From Chromera velia (Eukaryota; Sar; Chromeraceae), in the NCBI GenBank assembly GCA_018398765.1, contig JAHBMJ010000885.1, positions 126,001 through 190,000 of the forward strand: DNA of 64,000 nucleotides, written 5' to 3'. Below, one piece after another: positions 28,959-41,531 of the stretch (within the stretch, counting starts at the first letter, position 1; each line of letters begins with the position of its first letter). The position numbers were made by a program, and so were the translations under genes. The notes under the pieces were generated by a model. It had not been told where the DNA came from and ran no database searches. It saw only the letters and a program-made list of their open reading frames with translations.

Positions 28959-31900
28959 TCAATCACTCAACTCTAGAGATAAGGCTAGTAAGCACGAAAT
29001 CCCCTGAAGTGCTCGCTTGGTGAGCTTACGAGCAGCATGCGCATTGGAGGTGGTAATAAAAGACTTGAACAGAAGAAGAAAAAGTCGTGTTAACACAGAA
29101 ACAGGCGTGCACAGTGAGTAACAAAGATCGTAAACGGCTCTGCATGCTTCATACGGATCGAGTGGGACTTGTAAAACCAAAAGCAGCATCTTCCTCACTT
29201 CTGTTTCGGCTGCATCCGATCCCTCAATTCCTTCTCTCTGAATCCTTTGCTTCACTTTCTTTCCCTCTACCACTTTGTTTAGTTTATTTCTTACTTCTAC
29301 CCAATTGAAGCATACTGAAAGCCGGTGCCAGAGATCATCAATTTTTCTTCCATTTGAACAACCCTCTACCAGACAAAACACCTCTCCCGGAGAGTTAGCC
29401 CCCCCCGTCAGACCCTTCCGATTTAGTGTCAATGCCCTTAGGAGTGGCTCAATCTTCTCACATAAGGCACTTCTCGGCAGATAGGACATCCGTACCTTGG
29501 GGCCATTCTTTGAAGACAAAAAAAATAGAGAAGAATGTAAAGAAGACGGAAGAGCTCTCTGTAGTCCTGATAAAGAGGCAGACAGGGGGAAGTTGCCCCT
29601 ATCTTCCCTGTCTCCCTAGCTTATCTCCCCTTTTCATGCATTCCATTCCTCTGGCATCCTTAATTTTGGCAGAAAGTTTAACAAACAAATTCCCGTTCGG
29701 GGCCCGTCTTTCTGAGCTCCGGACAGGAAGAGATATCAAAAAGTCAAGGCCTGCCCATCTGAACAGACTATTGATGGCTCTTCTTTGCTTTTGCCCCACT
29801 GGTCCCTTCTATGAATTCAAAAGAGCCTGAGGAATACGAAGATGCAAACGGCTAAGTGCAATCCAGAATGAAGCAAAACGAGCGCGAGCAGACATTAAAT
29901 TAACAGACAAAAGACTCTGAGAGGGTACACGCAAACTCCTGACCGGAAGTCGGGCCGCCCATCGAATAAACCGGAGCCACAAGTTGTCAATCGCCTCCCA
30001 GTCTCCTTGTCTTATTGGAAAGCATTCCAGGCTATAGAGTGCCACCAGCTCCCAGCACGCCTTTAGCAGCTGCATCTTTTCCCTGAGAGGCAATCCAGAC
30101 AGACTCGCAGCCAGACCAATCACCGCTCCCATTGGACACTCTGCACTGCATAGGCGTGCTATCATCGACCGAGTCAAATCCCCTCCCTGAAACAGAAGGC
30201 AACCCAAATATTTGTACTGATCACACCTACTTCCCAAACTGGCCCCAGCAACGTAAACCCCTTCCGTTTCCTTTCCATCTCCCCGTTTTCCTTTCTGAAT
30301 CTCATCATGCAGGTCATTAAAAAATAATAGAAAAAGCTACGGGGACAACGTATCACCTTGCTTAACCCCTGCCCCCTCTGGGAATAGAGCCGAGTCCCCA
30401 TCGACTCTCGCTTTCACACCTCTATACATTGATGCAATCATCAACAGATCTCTCTTCTCTATTCTCTCAGCCTGCAGCTTTGCCAGAAGCTTCAGCTGGG
30501 GGATGGAGTCAAACGCCTTTGAGAAGTCAACAAATCCGCCCAGGAGCCCCTTTTTGCCTCTTCTGCATTCCTGTACCAAGCCTACCACTGCCCCGATCTC
30601 CTCTTTTGTACCCACCCCTTTCTTAAACCCGATCTGTCTGTCGTCAAAACGAGCTTACTGACAGATTTTATCATCCATAAGGAGATCAAAGAGCTTTGCA
30701 AGAGGGTTAACGACATGGACTGGACGCCAGTCATTCGGCTGTGGCGAAGGGGGACCTTTTAGGACGGGTACGATTCTCAACAAATTCCAGTTATCAGGCC
30801 AACATGCATAATAATATGCATGCATTAAATTAAAGAAAATAAACAAAAGGAAGCGAGAGATGGGAGAGTAACAAAAGTAAAGGTTGAGTTGTTGAGGAGA
30901 GATGCCATCGAGCCCTGCCGCTTTCTTTCTATCCATTCCTTTCAGACGATTAGTCACCTACTTATACGAGAAAATGAATTGCTTCGAGGGCTCCGGCTCT
31001 AGATCAGGCTCTGGCAATTCTTCGCCCGCCCCCAAAACCCATGCCCAATGGTTTGAGAAGTCTCTTGCCCCTGGTCTCAGACCATCTTTCGACAACTTTC
31101 TCCTTTCTTTCCAAAGGAAGAGGGGGTCATTAAGCAAATGTGTCTTTGCTTTTTCAGTCTCCGCTCTCTCATATCTCTTCCTTTTCTGCCGGAAAATCTC
31201 TGTCCTTTTCTTTAAGATGTCTTCTACCCTTTCCTGCTTTAACTCTCTCTCCACCCCACTTGCACAGTCCTCAACTTCCATCCTTGTTTTCTTCAGGCAT
31301 TCCTGCAGCTCTTTACATTCCTCATCTCACCACCCTTCCTTCTCTCTAAACAACGTTTTGAAGGTAGGAGGCTGTTGCTTCTCTGTCGCTTTCGCTATTA
31401 CTTCCTTCACCAGCCTAACCAAAACCCGACACCAGGCTGTAGCCAAGGCTTTCACCGAGTCTTTCTTATCTTGAGGGCTCACTTGGGAGGAGGTCAAAGA
31501 AGAGGGCAAAAAGGCTGTTGAGGAGGGTGGGGAGGAAGACACAGGAGGGGGTGGGGGAAGGGGAGGCTCTTTGAATGGTTCAACTTCTCTATGATGCTCC
31601 CAGAGTCCCTACCATGTCTCTCCCACCAGCTCTCTTGCTGCTGCCGCTATTGGTAGCAAATCCTCATCTTTCACCGCTAGCTGCCTTTCTGATGGATCTG
31701 TAAAGCGGGGGGCATTGCTGCAGGGATGGGGCATCCGTCTGCTTTCCCGCAGCCTCAAGCGAAGAAGAGAGGAGAGAAAAACAGATAGATGCATGGTCAT
31801 GATCAGAGCCAATCAGTCTATCGAAAGCGATTTCCCAGTCAGTGTAAGAGGAGAGAAGGAAAGGGTTAACCAATGCATAATCGACAACGGATGCCTCTTT

Positions 31901-31987
31901 TTTCGTGTTCTTTGATTTACAAGTACAAGCACCCGAAAAGCAGAAGTCTTTGCCCCCACACTTCCCTTCAAGTAAGTTGCAGACCAT
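28959..31987 (-). pseudogene. Dead LINE (non-LTR retrotransposon)
   Basis: Minus-strand pieces in 5'-3' order. The C-terminal part of an AP-type endonuclease lies at 31987-31664 (SVVDYALVNPFLLSSYTDWE, IGSDHDHASI). A linker at 31542-30958 has the typical Trp/Asp-Glu-Cys block, but its second Trp is now TGA at 31327-31329. The reverse transcriptase N-terminal block is at 30957-30655 (KKAAGLDGISPQQL, WNLLRIVPVLKG, NDWRPVHVVNPLAKLFD). The core is at 30615-30337 (GLLGGFVDFSKAFDSIP, GAGVKQGDTLSP). Then comes YKYLGCLLFQGGDLTRSM at 30237-29809, and a C-terminal Cys/His knuckle at 29519-28959 (CLVEGCSNGRKIDDLWHRLS). The catalytic YxDD block is missing between 30337 and 30237. In-frame stops: 31327, 30958, 30655, 30337; frameshifts near 31600 and 29700. 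Immobile relic. Confidence 0.88.
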
Positions 31988-32968
31988 TTAAGATGAGTAG
32001 GTTGCTTTCACTATATTGTAATTAATATCGATCAGTATATACGTGCTTCTACAGTGAGTTTAGAGTCTTGATAACGGGAGTTTAAAAATCCCTCACTTAT
32101 ATGGTCACGATACTAGTTTTGGTATTAATTTACGAAGGTATACGAAGGTATTTATCCTATACCTATACCTATACCTATACTAACTCTAGGTGGATCGAAA
32201 GAACAAAAAATTAACGGTGTAAGCCGGCTTGAAACAGCTAGTGGACCGCAAGCAAAACTCTGGTTTAAACCTTGAACATCAATGCTATGCTAAAAGCTCC
32301 AGCAAAAGCTTATATGTTCATTAAATGATCTATAAGCCGATGACGATGGCGTCTAGGATGACCCACGTACAGTGATAACTTGAATAATAATGGTCAAAAA
32401 ATGTATTGAATTCTTATCTTTATTTAGTTTTCAAGATTGGTTTTCAAAGGTTCAGTCCTCTATATAGAGAGATATAGAGAGGTCTATCTTAAGCTCAACC
32501 TCTGTATATCACTGTTTGTTGTCAGCACAACGACTCGTTGAGTGAATACATAGATTCAAAGAGCTGGAAGAAACGGATCGCTCCTGAGAGGAACGCACTA
32601 TACATTCACCATTCCGGGCGAGAGCGATACAGGTGTATGTCTGTGTATGTGTAAGTGTGTGTGTGTGTGTGCGTGTGCAAGGGAAGAGGGGCAAAAAGCA
32701 GAATGGGAAGAGAGTACAGCGGCGGCCTTCCTTCTTTGAATCCGTTGACGTTGAGGCCTTGTTCCGAGCACCAGTCAGTTATCTGGACAGCCGATCATGC
32801 CGATAGTCGATCGACCGACTAGCTCTCAAAATTCAGAATCAAATATGGATGGATAGATAGATAGCGAGTGCATGTCTTCGTCCGTTTCTGCATGACCTTT
32901 AGTGAAGGAGCATGGAGACCGAGACGAAGCAATAAAGCTGATCGTGGGCGCAAAGAGAGAGAGCACGG
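31988..32968. other. AT-rich spacer, no gene seen
   Basis: Holds short direct repeats (ACCTAT at 32161-32178; GTATACGAAGGTA at 32137-32150) and a (GT)n stretch at 32655-32670. It probably includes the 3' UTR of the minus-strand gene ending at 32969. Confidence 0.55.
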
Positions 32969-34109
32969 TCACCTGACAGGTGTTCGTCCCACCACCCCTT
33001 TCGATGGTCTGTCTCTGTCTCTGTCTCTAGACGCCCCAAGTAATCTGTGTTTTCCAAACTGGAAACAATCCTCCTCTTCCCCTTCCAATTCTGGGATTTG
33101 TGCCTCCGCCTCCTCCCTCATGATCTCTTGCTCCCATTCGTCGTCTTCCTCGTCTTCTTCCTCCTCCTCATCTTCATCCACTTCGTCCGGGTCTTTCATC
33201 TCAACAATTACCTTCTTCAATTTGTGACGAGGTGCGCCACAAGTGGTGCATTTGAAGTCGGGGCCCAGGAACTTTTTCTCGCGCCCCCCTAAAGAAAACG
33301 AAAAACACAAAAGAAGAGCTTGGCATCAGTGACTCTCGCATGCACAAAAAGGAAGGAAGGAACAAAGAAAAGAGGGAAACACGGAAGGAAGAAAAGAAGG
33401 AAGGCAGACAGCAGAAAACGAAGGCGGGCTATAGGACTTTGAACTGAAGGAATGACGGACAGGTGGGCAGGCAGCAGGTAAGCAGGCACAGGCTGTTTGT
33501 TTCTTTTTTCCATTCTTCTTCATGGACAGACACAGAGGCACCAGAAGAAGAGAACAGACATGCAAAAGGAAGGCGGGCAGGAAACAGCTCAAACGACTCC
33601 AACTCACGTGCGACGAAGATCCGAAATCGGTTGCATTCTGAGCACTCCCAATAGGCTGCAGCGTATCCATCAGGCCATCGATCAGTCATAGTCATTTCAA
33701 CTTCGTTCGTTGATGAATCAATTAAGAGAAGTGAAAGCAGAGTGAGAGCGAAAGGTCGAACAGAGAGCCACACACACACCCAGAGAAAGTGAGAGAAAGA
33801 ATGTGCAAAGGGACAACCCGACCAGACAGCTGCGAAGCTTGCAAAAAAACACACAAGGGATCCAGAAAAGGGGCAGAGAAGATAAGCAAATGGGAGAAGA
33901 CACCAGAAGGAAACCGTTTGAAGGAGCGAATCCAAACACAAAAGGGAGAAAGAAAGACAAAGGGGGTTAATTGTCTTACACCGACCTCCTCTCTCTGCCG
34001 CCTCGGGGGTTTCTCTCGCCTTCTCCTCTGCTTCCTGGAGCTCCCTCTCTTGCATTCTCTGCTTCACCTTCTCCATGTCAACAAAGTCTAGATAGTAACC
34101 CATGTTGAT

Positions 34110-34148
<39 letters not shown>

Positions 34149-34556
34149 TGGACGTACGTACGTTCGCACACGCACAGGGAAATTGACGCTGCTCGCCACT
34201 GGTGCAGTTGCAAAGACATCAAAGCATCCGTTTTTCTACCGCCAACACACTTATGCGCTCTCTCAATCAGTCTATTTACCTTCCTTCGAGAGAGAAAGGC
34301 AGAGAGAAATAAGGAAGAGACAGAGACGGGGGAGAGAGAGAGAGAGAAAGAGACACACGGAGAGTTTGCAGAGAGTTTCATTTCTTTTCTTCGACAGATC
34401 CACCGACTGACTTCGCTCTGCTTCCCCCTAATGAACTCCTCCAGAGCGTCTGCGGCGTTCATTGTCCGGGCCCTCTCCCTCGCCCTGCTCATCTGAAGAA
34501 GAATCTGGGTGCGCTTGTCGGTATCAAGCAGTTTCCATGCGTAGATTTGCTGCACA

Positions 34557-34592
<36 letters not shown>

Positions 34593-34618
34593 CATACATA
34601 CATACATACATACATACA

Positions 34619-34688
<70 letters not shown>

Positions 34689-36964
34689 GGTGGTGGTGGT
34701 GGGGAGGGGCGGAAGAGACAAAGATAAAGACAGACAGGGAGAGAGAGACATCTGTACACTGCACGCCGGCGCTTCTCTGAAGGCACACTGCATGGTCGTA
34801 TTTCGCACTGACGGTCCCTCCCTTGCAGACACAGTACACAGGCAGGGATGCTCACAGACAGAAAGAGCATGCAGTTCCCTCACGTCTTTCATTTTGTTTT
34901 GCGAAGGAAAACTCCCAGAGGGACCTAAAACTTGTCCGACCCACCACTTTCTCTCCAAACAAGAAAGGCAGGAAGGCAAAGGGAAACAAGACATTCCAAT
35001 TGTCTCAACCTCCGTTTTCTCGCATAAAAAAAAACACAGGCAAAGAAAGAGAAGACGGACCAATTGTCTGAGCCTCCAATCTCTCGCCTGTCTCGACAAC
35101 TTGCTTTCCAGTTTTACGGCCGACTTTTTGGACCACTCCCTCCCCTCTTCCGTCTCAAAGGCCGCTGAGGGTCTGGTAATGATCGATTTCTTCTTCACAG
35201 GATCATACTCCACCACAGGAATCAAATCTTCATTCATCCTCATCAGTCCATCCAGTTCGCTCTTGTCCTTGACCTCCACCCCCTCCTTACTCAGAAACTC
35301 CCTCTCCAAATTTTCCCCCGCACGGTCGGCCGCTTCGCGAATACCGGCTTCGGCATCGTCCGCATCCGCTGCATCCATCATGCAGTCAGTGACAACAACC
35401 AAAAAAGCGCCAAATCAATCGCCGCAAGTCAATCAAATAGGCAGCACGTAGATCTGCTCCGTCTTTCTTGCCTGACTCGTCACGTGTCTTCTCTCTCACA
35501 CAGCCAAAAATCCTGCTTTCCTAGATTCAGCAAGATTGATCCCCCCCCGTTCTTCTTCCTTCAGCCCCTCTGTCCGTCCATCGTGTTTTTCTCTGTGGTG
35601 CCAACTGCGCATTATGGCGGGATTTGCTTTTTCTTTCACAAGTACCAACACAGAGAGAGAGAGAGAGAGAGAGAGGCCAGAGCGGAAAATTGAACACCAC
35701 ACGGATGGGGATGGACGGACGTTCTTGAAGACCGTACAGGTACGATCTGCCAGCTGGAAATTCTTTCCGAGCATACTGGCTTGAGCGTTCTGCCAGCTCA
35801 ACGGGGGGCATATCATCGATGTCCTCCTTCCTTTCCAGACGAGTCTGCCGAATGGCGTCGTAGGCCCTGTGATGAGTAGAGAGAGGATTGGAGAAGTCAG
35901 AAAAGGAAAGGAAGGCGAGCATGAGGACATCAGACAGCAAAGCTAAAATAAATCTATGAGAGAATGAGGCATCGATCAAGTCAGTCGCAGAATGGCTTCC
36001 CGGAACTCATACTTTCAGCTGGTGTCTTTCGTTGTCTTCTCTTGTCCTCTATTCGGACAAATATTCTTGCTTCTACCGACGGAGAGACAAGCAAACAGAC
36101 AGACAATGAGTGCATGTGGTCCGTCCAACTGACGATTTGGTGGCTTGGTCTGTGTTGGCCTCTGAGGTCAGTTTGAGTGGAGCTTTGAAGGGACCCAAGA
36201 GAAGGTCTAGGTGGGAGTCCCACTCGGGGTACTCTAGGCGGTAGTATTTGTCGAACTCGGACTCTCCCTCCTGTATACACATGCAGACAGGGGGGGGCGG
36301 AGAGGGAGGAAATACAAATAGATGTGTGGATGCACTTGTGTGAGTGCAAGTTATCCGTGACCGGCAGTGTTTGTCAATCGGGGAATCTCAACACCCTCCC
36401 TGCACTTCTTTTAAGCAACCCGTTCTCCTGAGACAAACAGACAGAGATAAATAGACAGATAGGCAGAGAGATAGAACGAAAGGACAGAGGGACATGCATA
36501 GATGTTTGTCTCCGCGTCTTCTTGTAAATAGACATTGGCGGAAGGAAGAACGTCCTTTCCATATGAAGGTGTTCGACCGAATCAGCCTCTCGAAGGCATG
36601 CATGCAGCTGCCCCCATACCCTCCTACCTGGTTTGCCAATTTCTTGTCGATATCCGATACCACCTGGTTGAGAGAATCCAGGTAGGCCACGACTCCCGAC
36701 TGTTGCATCAGCGCGATCCACTTCATGTTGATGGTGGCGGCTGCTGCTTCTGCAGAGCCCTCCTCTTCGTCCTCGTCCAAGCAGATTTTCTCTTGCATCA
36801 CAAACGGCTTCTCAGACACCTTCAGAGATTTGCTGTTGAAGCTCTCAGCTACCGAACTGCAGGAAAAGCCAAAAAAGACAACCGAAAGGACCAGCCAGGC
36901 ATGTGTGCCGAATACAGGACGCACAACCCAACACACGGAATACAGGAAGAAAACCATCAGAGAC

Positions 36965-37009
<45 letters not shown>

Positions 37010-39503
37010 TACAATCCACGTCTGCATGCAGAATGGGTCTCTCTCATTTGTGTGGAAAGACAGACAATGTATTTCCCGAAATGTATTAATAAAGGGAAAC
37101 GACCCTGACCGCAGAGAATGCCATCAAAAGGGAAACAGAGAGAGAAAACCGATGGAAAAAAAGAAATAAAGAGACACAGAACCCTCCCCCTTTCCCCCCA
37201 CCGCACTGACACGAAAAGCCTCTCCAGCTCTTCGTCAGAGATCTCCATCTCCTCAGCGACTGCACTCACTCACTCACTCACTCACTCACTCACTCGTTGA
37301 TTTCTCTGCTTTGAGTTTCTCTCTGAAGGCAGCCGGACCTCTGTCCGCGGAGGCAGGCAGCGCCGTCACTTATACAGACAAACACAATTGCACGCACTTC
37401 CCACCCTTCTGTCGTGAGTAGACACAAAGACAGATACAGATGCAGAAACACACACACACGCACACACACACACACACGCACGAGAGCGCGCGCGCACGAA
37501 CGCGAGCGATCCTAACCGCCCCCCCTCTCCGGTCTCTCAGGTGTACGCAAGGAAAGAGACTCACTCCCCAAAACATACTCACTCAACCCGCTCCCCCAAC
37601 GCACCGCTGCCTCACACACATGCACACAGACCGACCAACATACAGACAGACCCAAGGAGATGGTAGAGAGAGAAAGAGACAAAGAAAGAACAGGTACACG
37701 CTGCCTGCGGTCCACCGTGGGAACAATGGTGGCGCTCATGCCATGACTTGACAGTCTGCACAGAACAAACAAGCCTTCCAACCCCCCCCCCCTCCCAACC
37801 GCGTTGACTAAACANNNNNNNNNNNNNNNNNNNNNNNNNNNNNNNNNNNNNNNNNCCCTCCCAACCGCGTTGACTAAACAAACGTACGTTGTCGCGCTTC
37901 CTCTGCGTCCCTGCTGTTGAGGATTTCAGTGCCGTTCAGCCGCATGCTGCTCCGAGATCTTTCAATGTAGCTGCACGCAGGGCAACAACACAATTGCCAT
38001 CAAATCCCTAAGCTACCAGAATAAATTACAACAGACTGTTCACACACAAGACAACACAACCCAATACAGTAGACACAAAACGTGATGCCCTCAGTGATAC
38101 CTCTAACGATCATCAGTGCCGCCCCGATGTCCCGTTTGAGCGGAGAAAGAGAAGAGAGGACAAAAGCGCAACGGAGATCGAAAGCGTGTGGGAGCGAACA
38201 AGTGTGCAGACAAAGCGTCAGTCAGCAAGCTGCAATGGTGGGAAGAGCCAAGAGACAGAGGAGCAGAGACAAGAAAGAAAGGAAGAAAACACAGACAAAG
38301 GCGAGAAGAAAACACCAAGCAAAAGACATGATGGGGGGACGGCAAGTTCAACGCAAGTCTTCACTCTAAGCGGGCAGGCTTCAAAAGTCAGTATAACAAG
38401 GAGCATGAATGAATCTACGAAGCATGATAGAGACAAAAAAAAAGCGAAACGAACAAAGAAAGAAAGAAAGAAAGAAAGGAGGAAAGAAAGAAAGCGAAAA
38501 GGAGAGGGAGAGATAAAGAGACAAATCCTCGAGGATCTCATTGAGGCTGTTGGGCCGCTCTACATGCCAACTATGCTCATGGCCTAACAGCTCATGTTCA
38601 TCCCACCGACCCACCCACCCACTGACTCACTCTCTGTACTCCTTGAGCTCCGCTTTCGACAAAATTTTATTCGATCGCTTCAGAAGCCCGGGAACGTTGT
38701 TCAGCATCTTGCGTCCTATCACACACTGGAGACGGGCACAGAGAGAGAGAAGAGCAGAAGGAATGCGAAGAAGATCTGGTTCGGTCGACTTGGTGAATAG
38801 AAAAGGGCACAGACACGGACAGAAATTAGCGGTCTAAAGACGAAAGGAGAACATGGGAAAGATAAAAATGCATTTAAAATGTTTTATAGGCTTTTCTTCG
38901 TGTCTTGTTACTTGCGAAAAAAGAACAGACTGGAATTAGATCCACGATTCTCACGAGCCGAGTGACGGACAGACGGACACAGAAACAGGAGTGCGAAGGA
39001 GAAGGAACTAAAAGAACTTACGCACCATGAAAAGGTGTTCCACCGCTCCGACGAGTTTTTTGACTGCACGGACGAGTACAAAGGGAGATGTAATAGAGCA
39101 AAAGGGGTGGACAGAAAGAAAAACACAACAGACTTGAATCACACAGGAGCATCCCGAGAAGGCACGGAAGCAGTCAGAACGCTTTGATACAAAAAGGAGA
39201 ACAGCTTCAGAAGGACAAGGGGGGGAGATGTTGATGTCGTCTGCGAATATTCTTGGAAACACGTTGGCATATTTGAGTCCGGTCCCGCGCCATGCACATC
39301 AGGGGTGAGGCGGCTTGAATGAGAACTCCGCTTGTCTTCATCCTTCTTCTGCAGAGAGAAAGAAGCTTTCTGATCTCATCCAATCAGCTTGTCCAACCCA
39401 CATTGGTCGTCCCTTTTGGCCACCGGTAGAGAAAATCCGATGGTGCTCTTCTCAACCAGCTCCATCACAAAAGGGTCGAAGACCTTCTGCACAGACACAC
39501 ACA

Positions 39504-39541
<38 letters not shown>

Positions 39542-40233
39542 CTCATACACATCCTTGCGTGCATACGAAGATATAATGCGTACAGACACGGATAGATAGT
39601 TGCTCGGAAGCACCCTTAAGCCGGCGCAGACCGAAGGACACAGACGGTTAGACAACGAAGGGAGAAGAGAGACAAAATCATGGAGCGCCACTGAGAAACC
39701 CGACAGATGGGACGAATCGAGAGAGAATGGTTTTCATTCTTTTCATCCAGGAAGGACAACAGGGGGCAAGAAAGGAAGGGAGGACAAAAGGAAGGAGAGA
39801 AGAAAATGTGCAGGTCGAATGAAGACACAAGCGGCCACCCACCACAATGAAAACGCGGGGTAAAGGAAAGGAAAGACAGCAAGCACAAGCATCAACGAAA
39901 CAACGGGAGACCCGACGAGCAAAGGATCGCAGGTATATTCAGCCAAGCGAAATCAGAGAGCAACTCTACCAGACAAGAGCTTCGCTTCCTCCCACCAACT
40001 CTGCGCATACCAGGGTGGCCGCTTGCAGAAACGAAACTGCTTACTCAACTGACCCATTGACAGACGCAGAGTAAAGCAACAGAAAAGACTGCCTGACTGA
40101 CTGACTGACTCGTCTGAGTGCCTCTTCACTCAGTAGAGGATCCACAATCTGCCAGAGCCTGCCGAGAGCCTCCTCGTCGCCCAACGACAACAGAATTTGG
40201 GAAGCTTTCTCGGCCTCCGCCGCAATCTGCTCG

Positions 40234-40272
<39 letters not shown>

Positions 40273-40285
40273 GCACGCACGCACA

Positions 40286-40327
<42 letters not shown>

Positions 40328-40833
40328 TAGGCCACACAGGTGCAATGGAGAGAGACTGTGCAAGCATGCCGGTACAAGATCTGTCCCTCTCCACCTTTCT
40401 GACGTTGAGGGAAAGGGACTCACGCCGATGAGCGTGGAGGGCCCATCATTCACCCCCCAAGCACCCCCTTTTCCCTTCCGCGGCACCAACCTCTTTTTTT
40501 CAAGCGCAACGAATTGACGCAGAAAAGAGAGAAAAAGGGGAGAAAGCAGACAAGAAATTTTACCGACGAGACATGCATAGACGGTATTTCACCCAACCAA
40601 ACACTCTAAGGACCCTGTCAACAAAACAAATGCCTGCGGCGCGCCGACCTGCTCTTCCTCCAGCTGGAGACTCTCAAAGAGGAACTTCTCCGCAGCTTCC
40701 TCTGTCTCCACAGTGAAGGTGGTCCGTCGGGCAGTTTGCAGAAGAAATTGGAACGCCGTGCGTGACTTCTCGTTTTCCACTTCTTCTTCGTCTCCAGTGA
40801 TCACCACCTGACCAGCATCTCTGCGCATACATT

Positions 40834-40865
<32 letters not shown>

Positions 40866-41443
40866 ACCAAGCGGTCCCACGCGCACAAAGACATTCGTCT
40901 GCCATTCATCCCTATATTCATACATATTCACCCATGGTCAGTGTTGTGTGCTACAACTCAGTAGGTCGGACACTTATACGGTCTCTCTTTGGACTACTCA
41001 GTCTTCTTTTTGCTCACGCAGTAACCGGATGGAGCCAGCACTGATGATTCGAAGAGAGACGGCCAGCACATCAAGAGAAGAGAAAGGAAAAGAAAAGAAA
41101 GGAGAGGAGGCGGAGACAAAAACAAACGACGGCAAAGGAGAGACACGCCGAAACTCTGTCACTGAGAAGGCCAGCCAGCACCTGTAGAAGCAGGCGGGTA
41201 AAGAGGGCGGGGAGGGGGGGGAAGAGATACCGAGAAACAGAAAGAAAGGGCGCCTGCCTGCTGACTGTTGCCCACTTGACTGACACTGCTTTTTGGTATC
41301 TATCCACCACATCTGCGTCTTCGTCTCCGCTGTTCAGCCTCTCAACCGTCTGGACGAGCTGGGAGCTTACAAACTGAGAGAATGACATCCGCAGGTAGAA
41401 AAGAAGAAAACACAGAGGAATCACGAGGCAGGCGAAAGAATTG

Positions 41444-41531
<88 letters not shown>

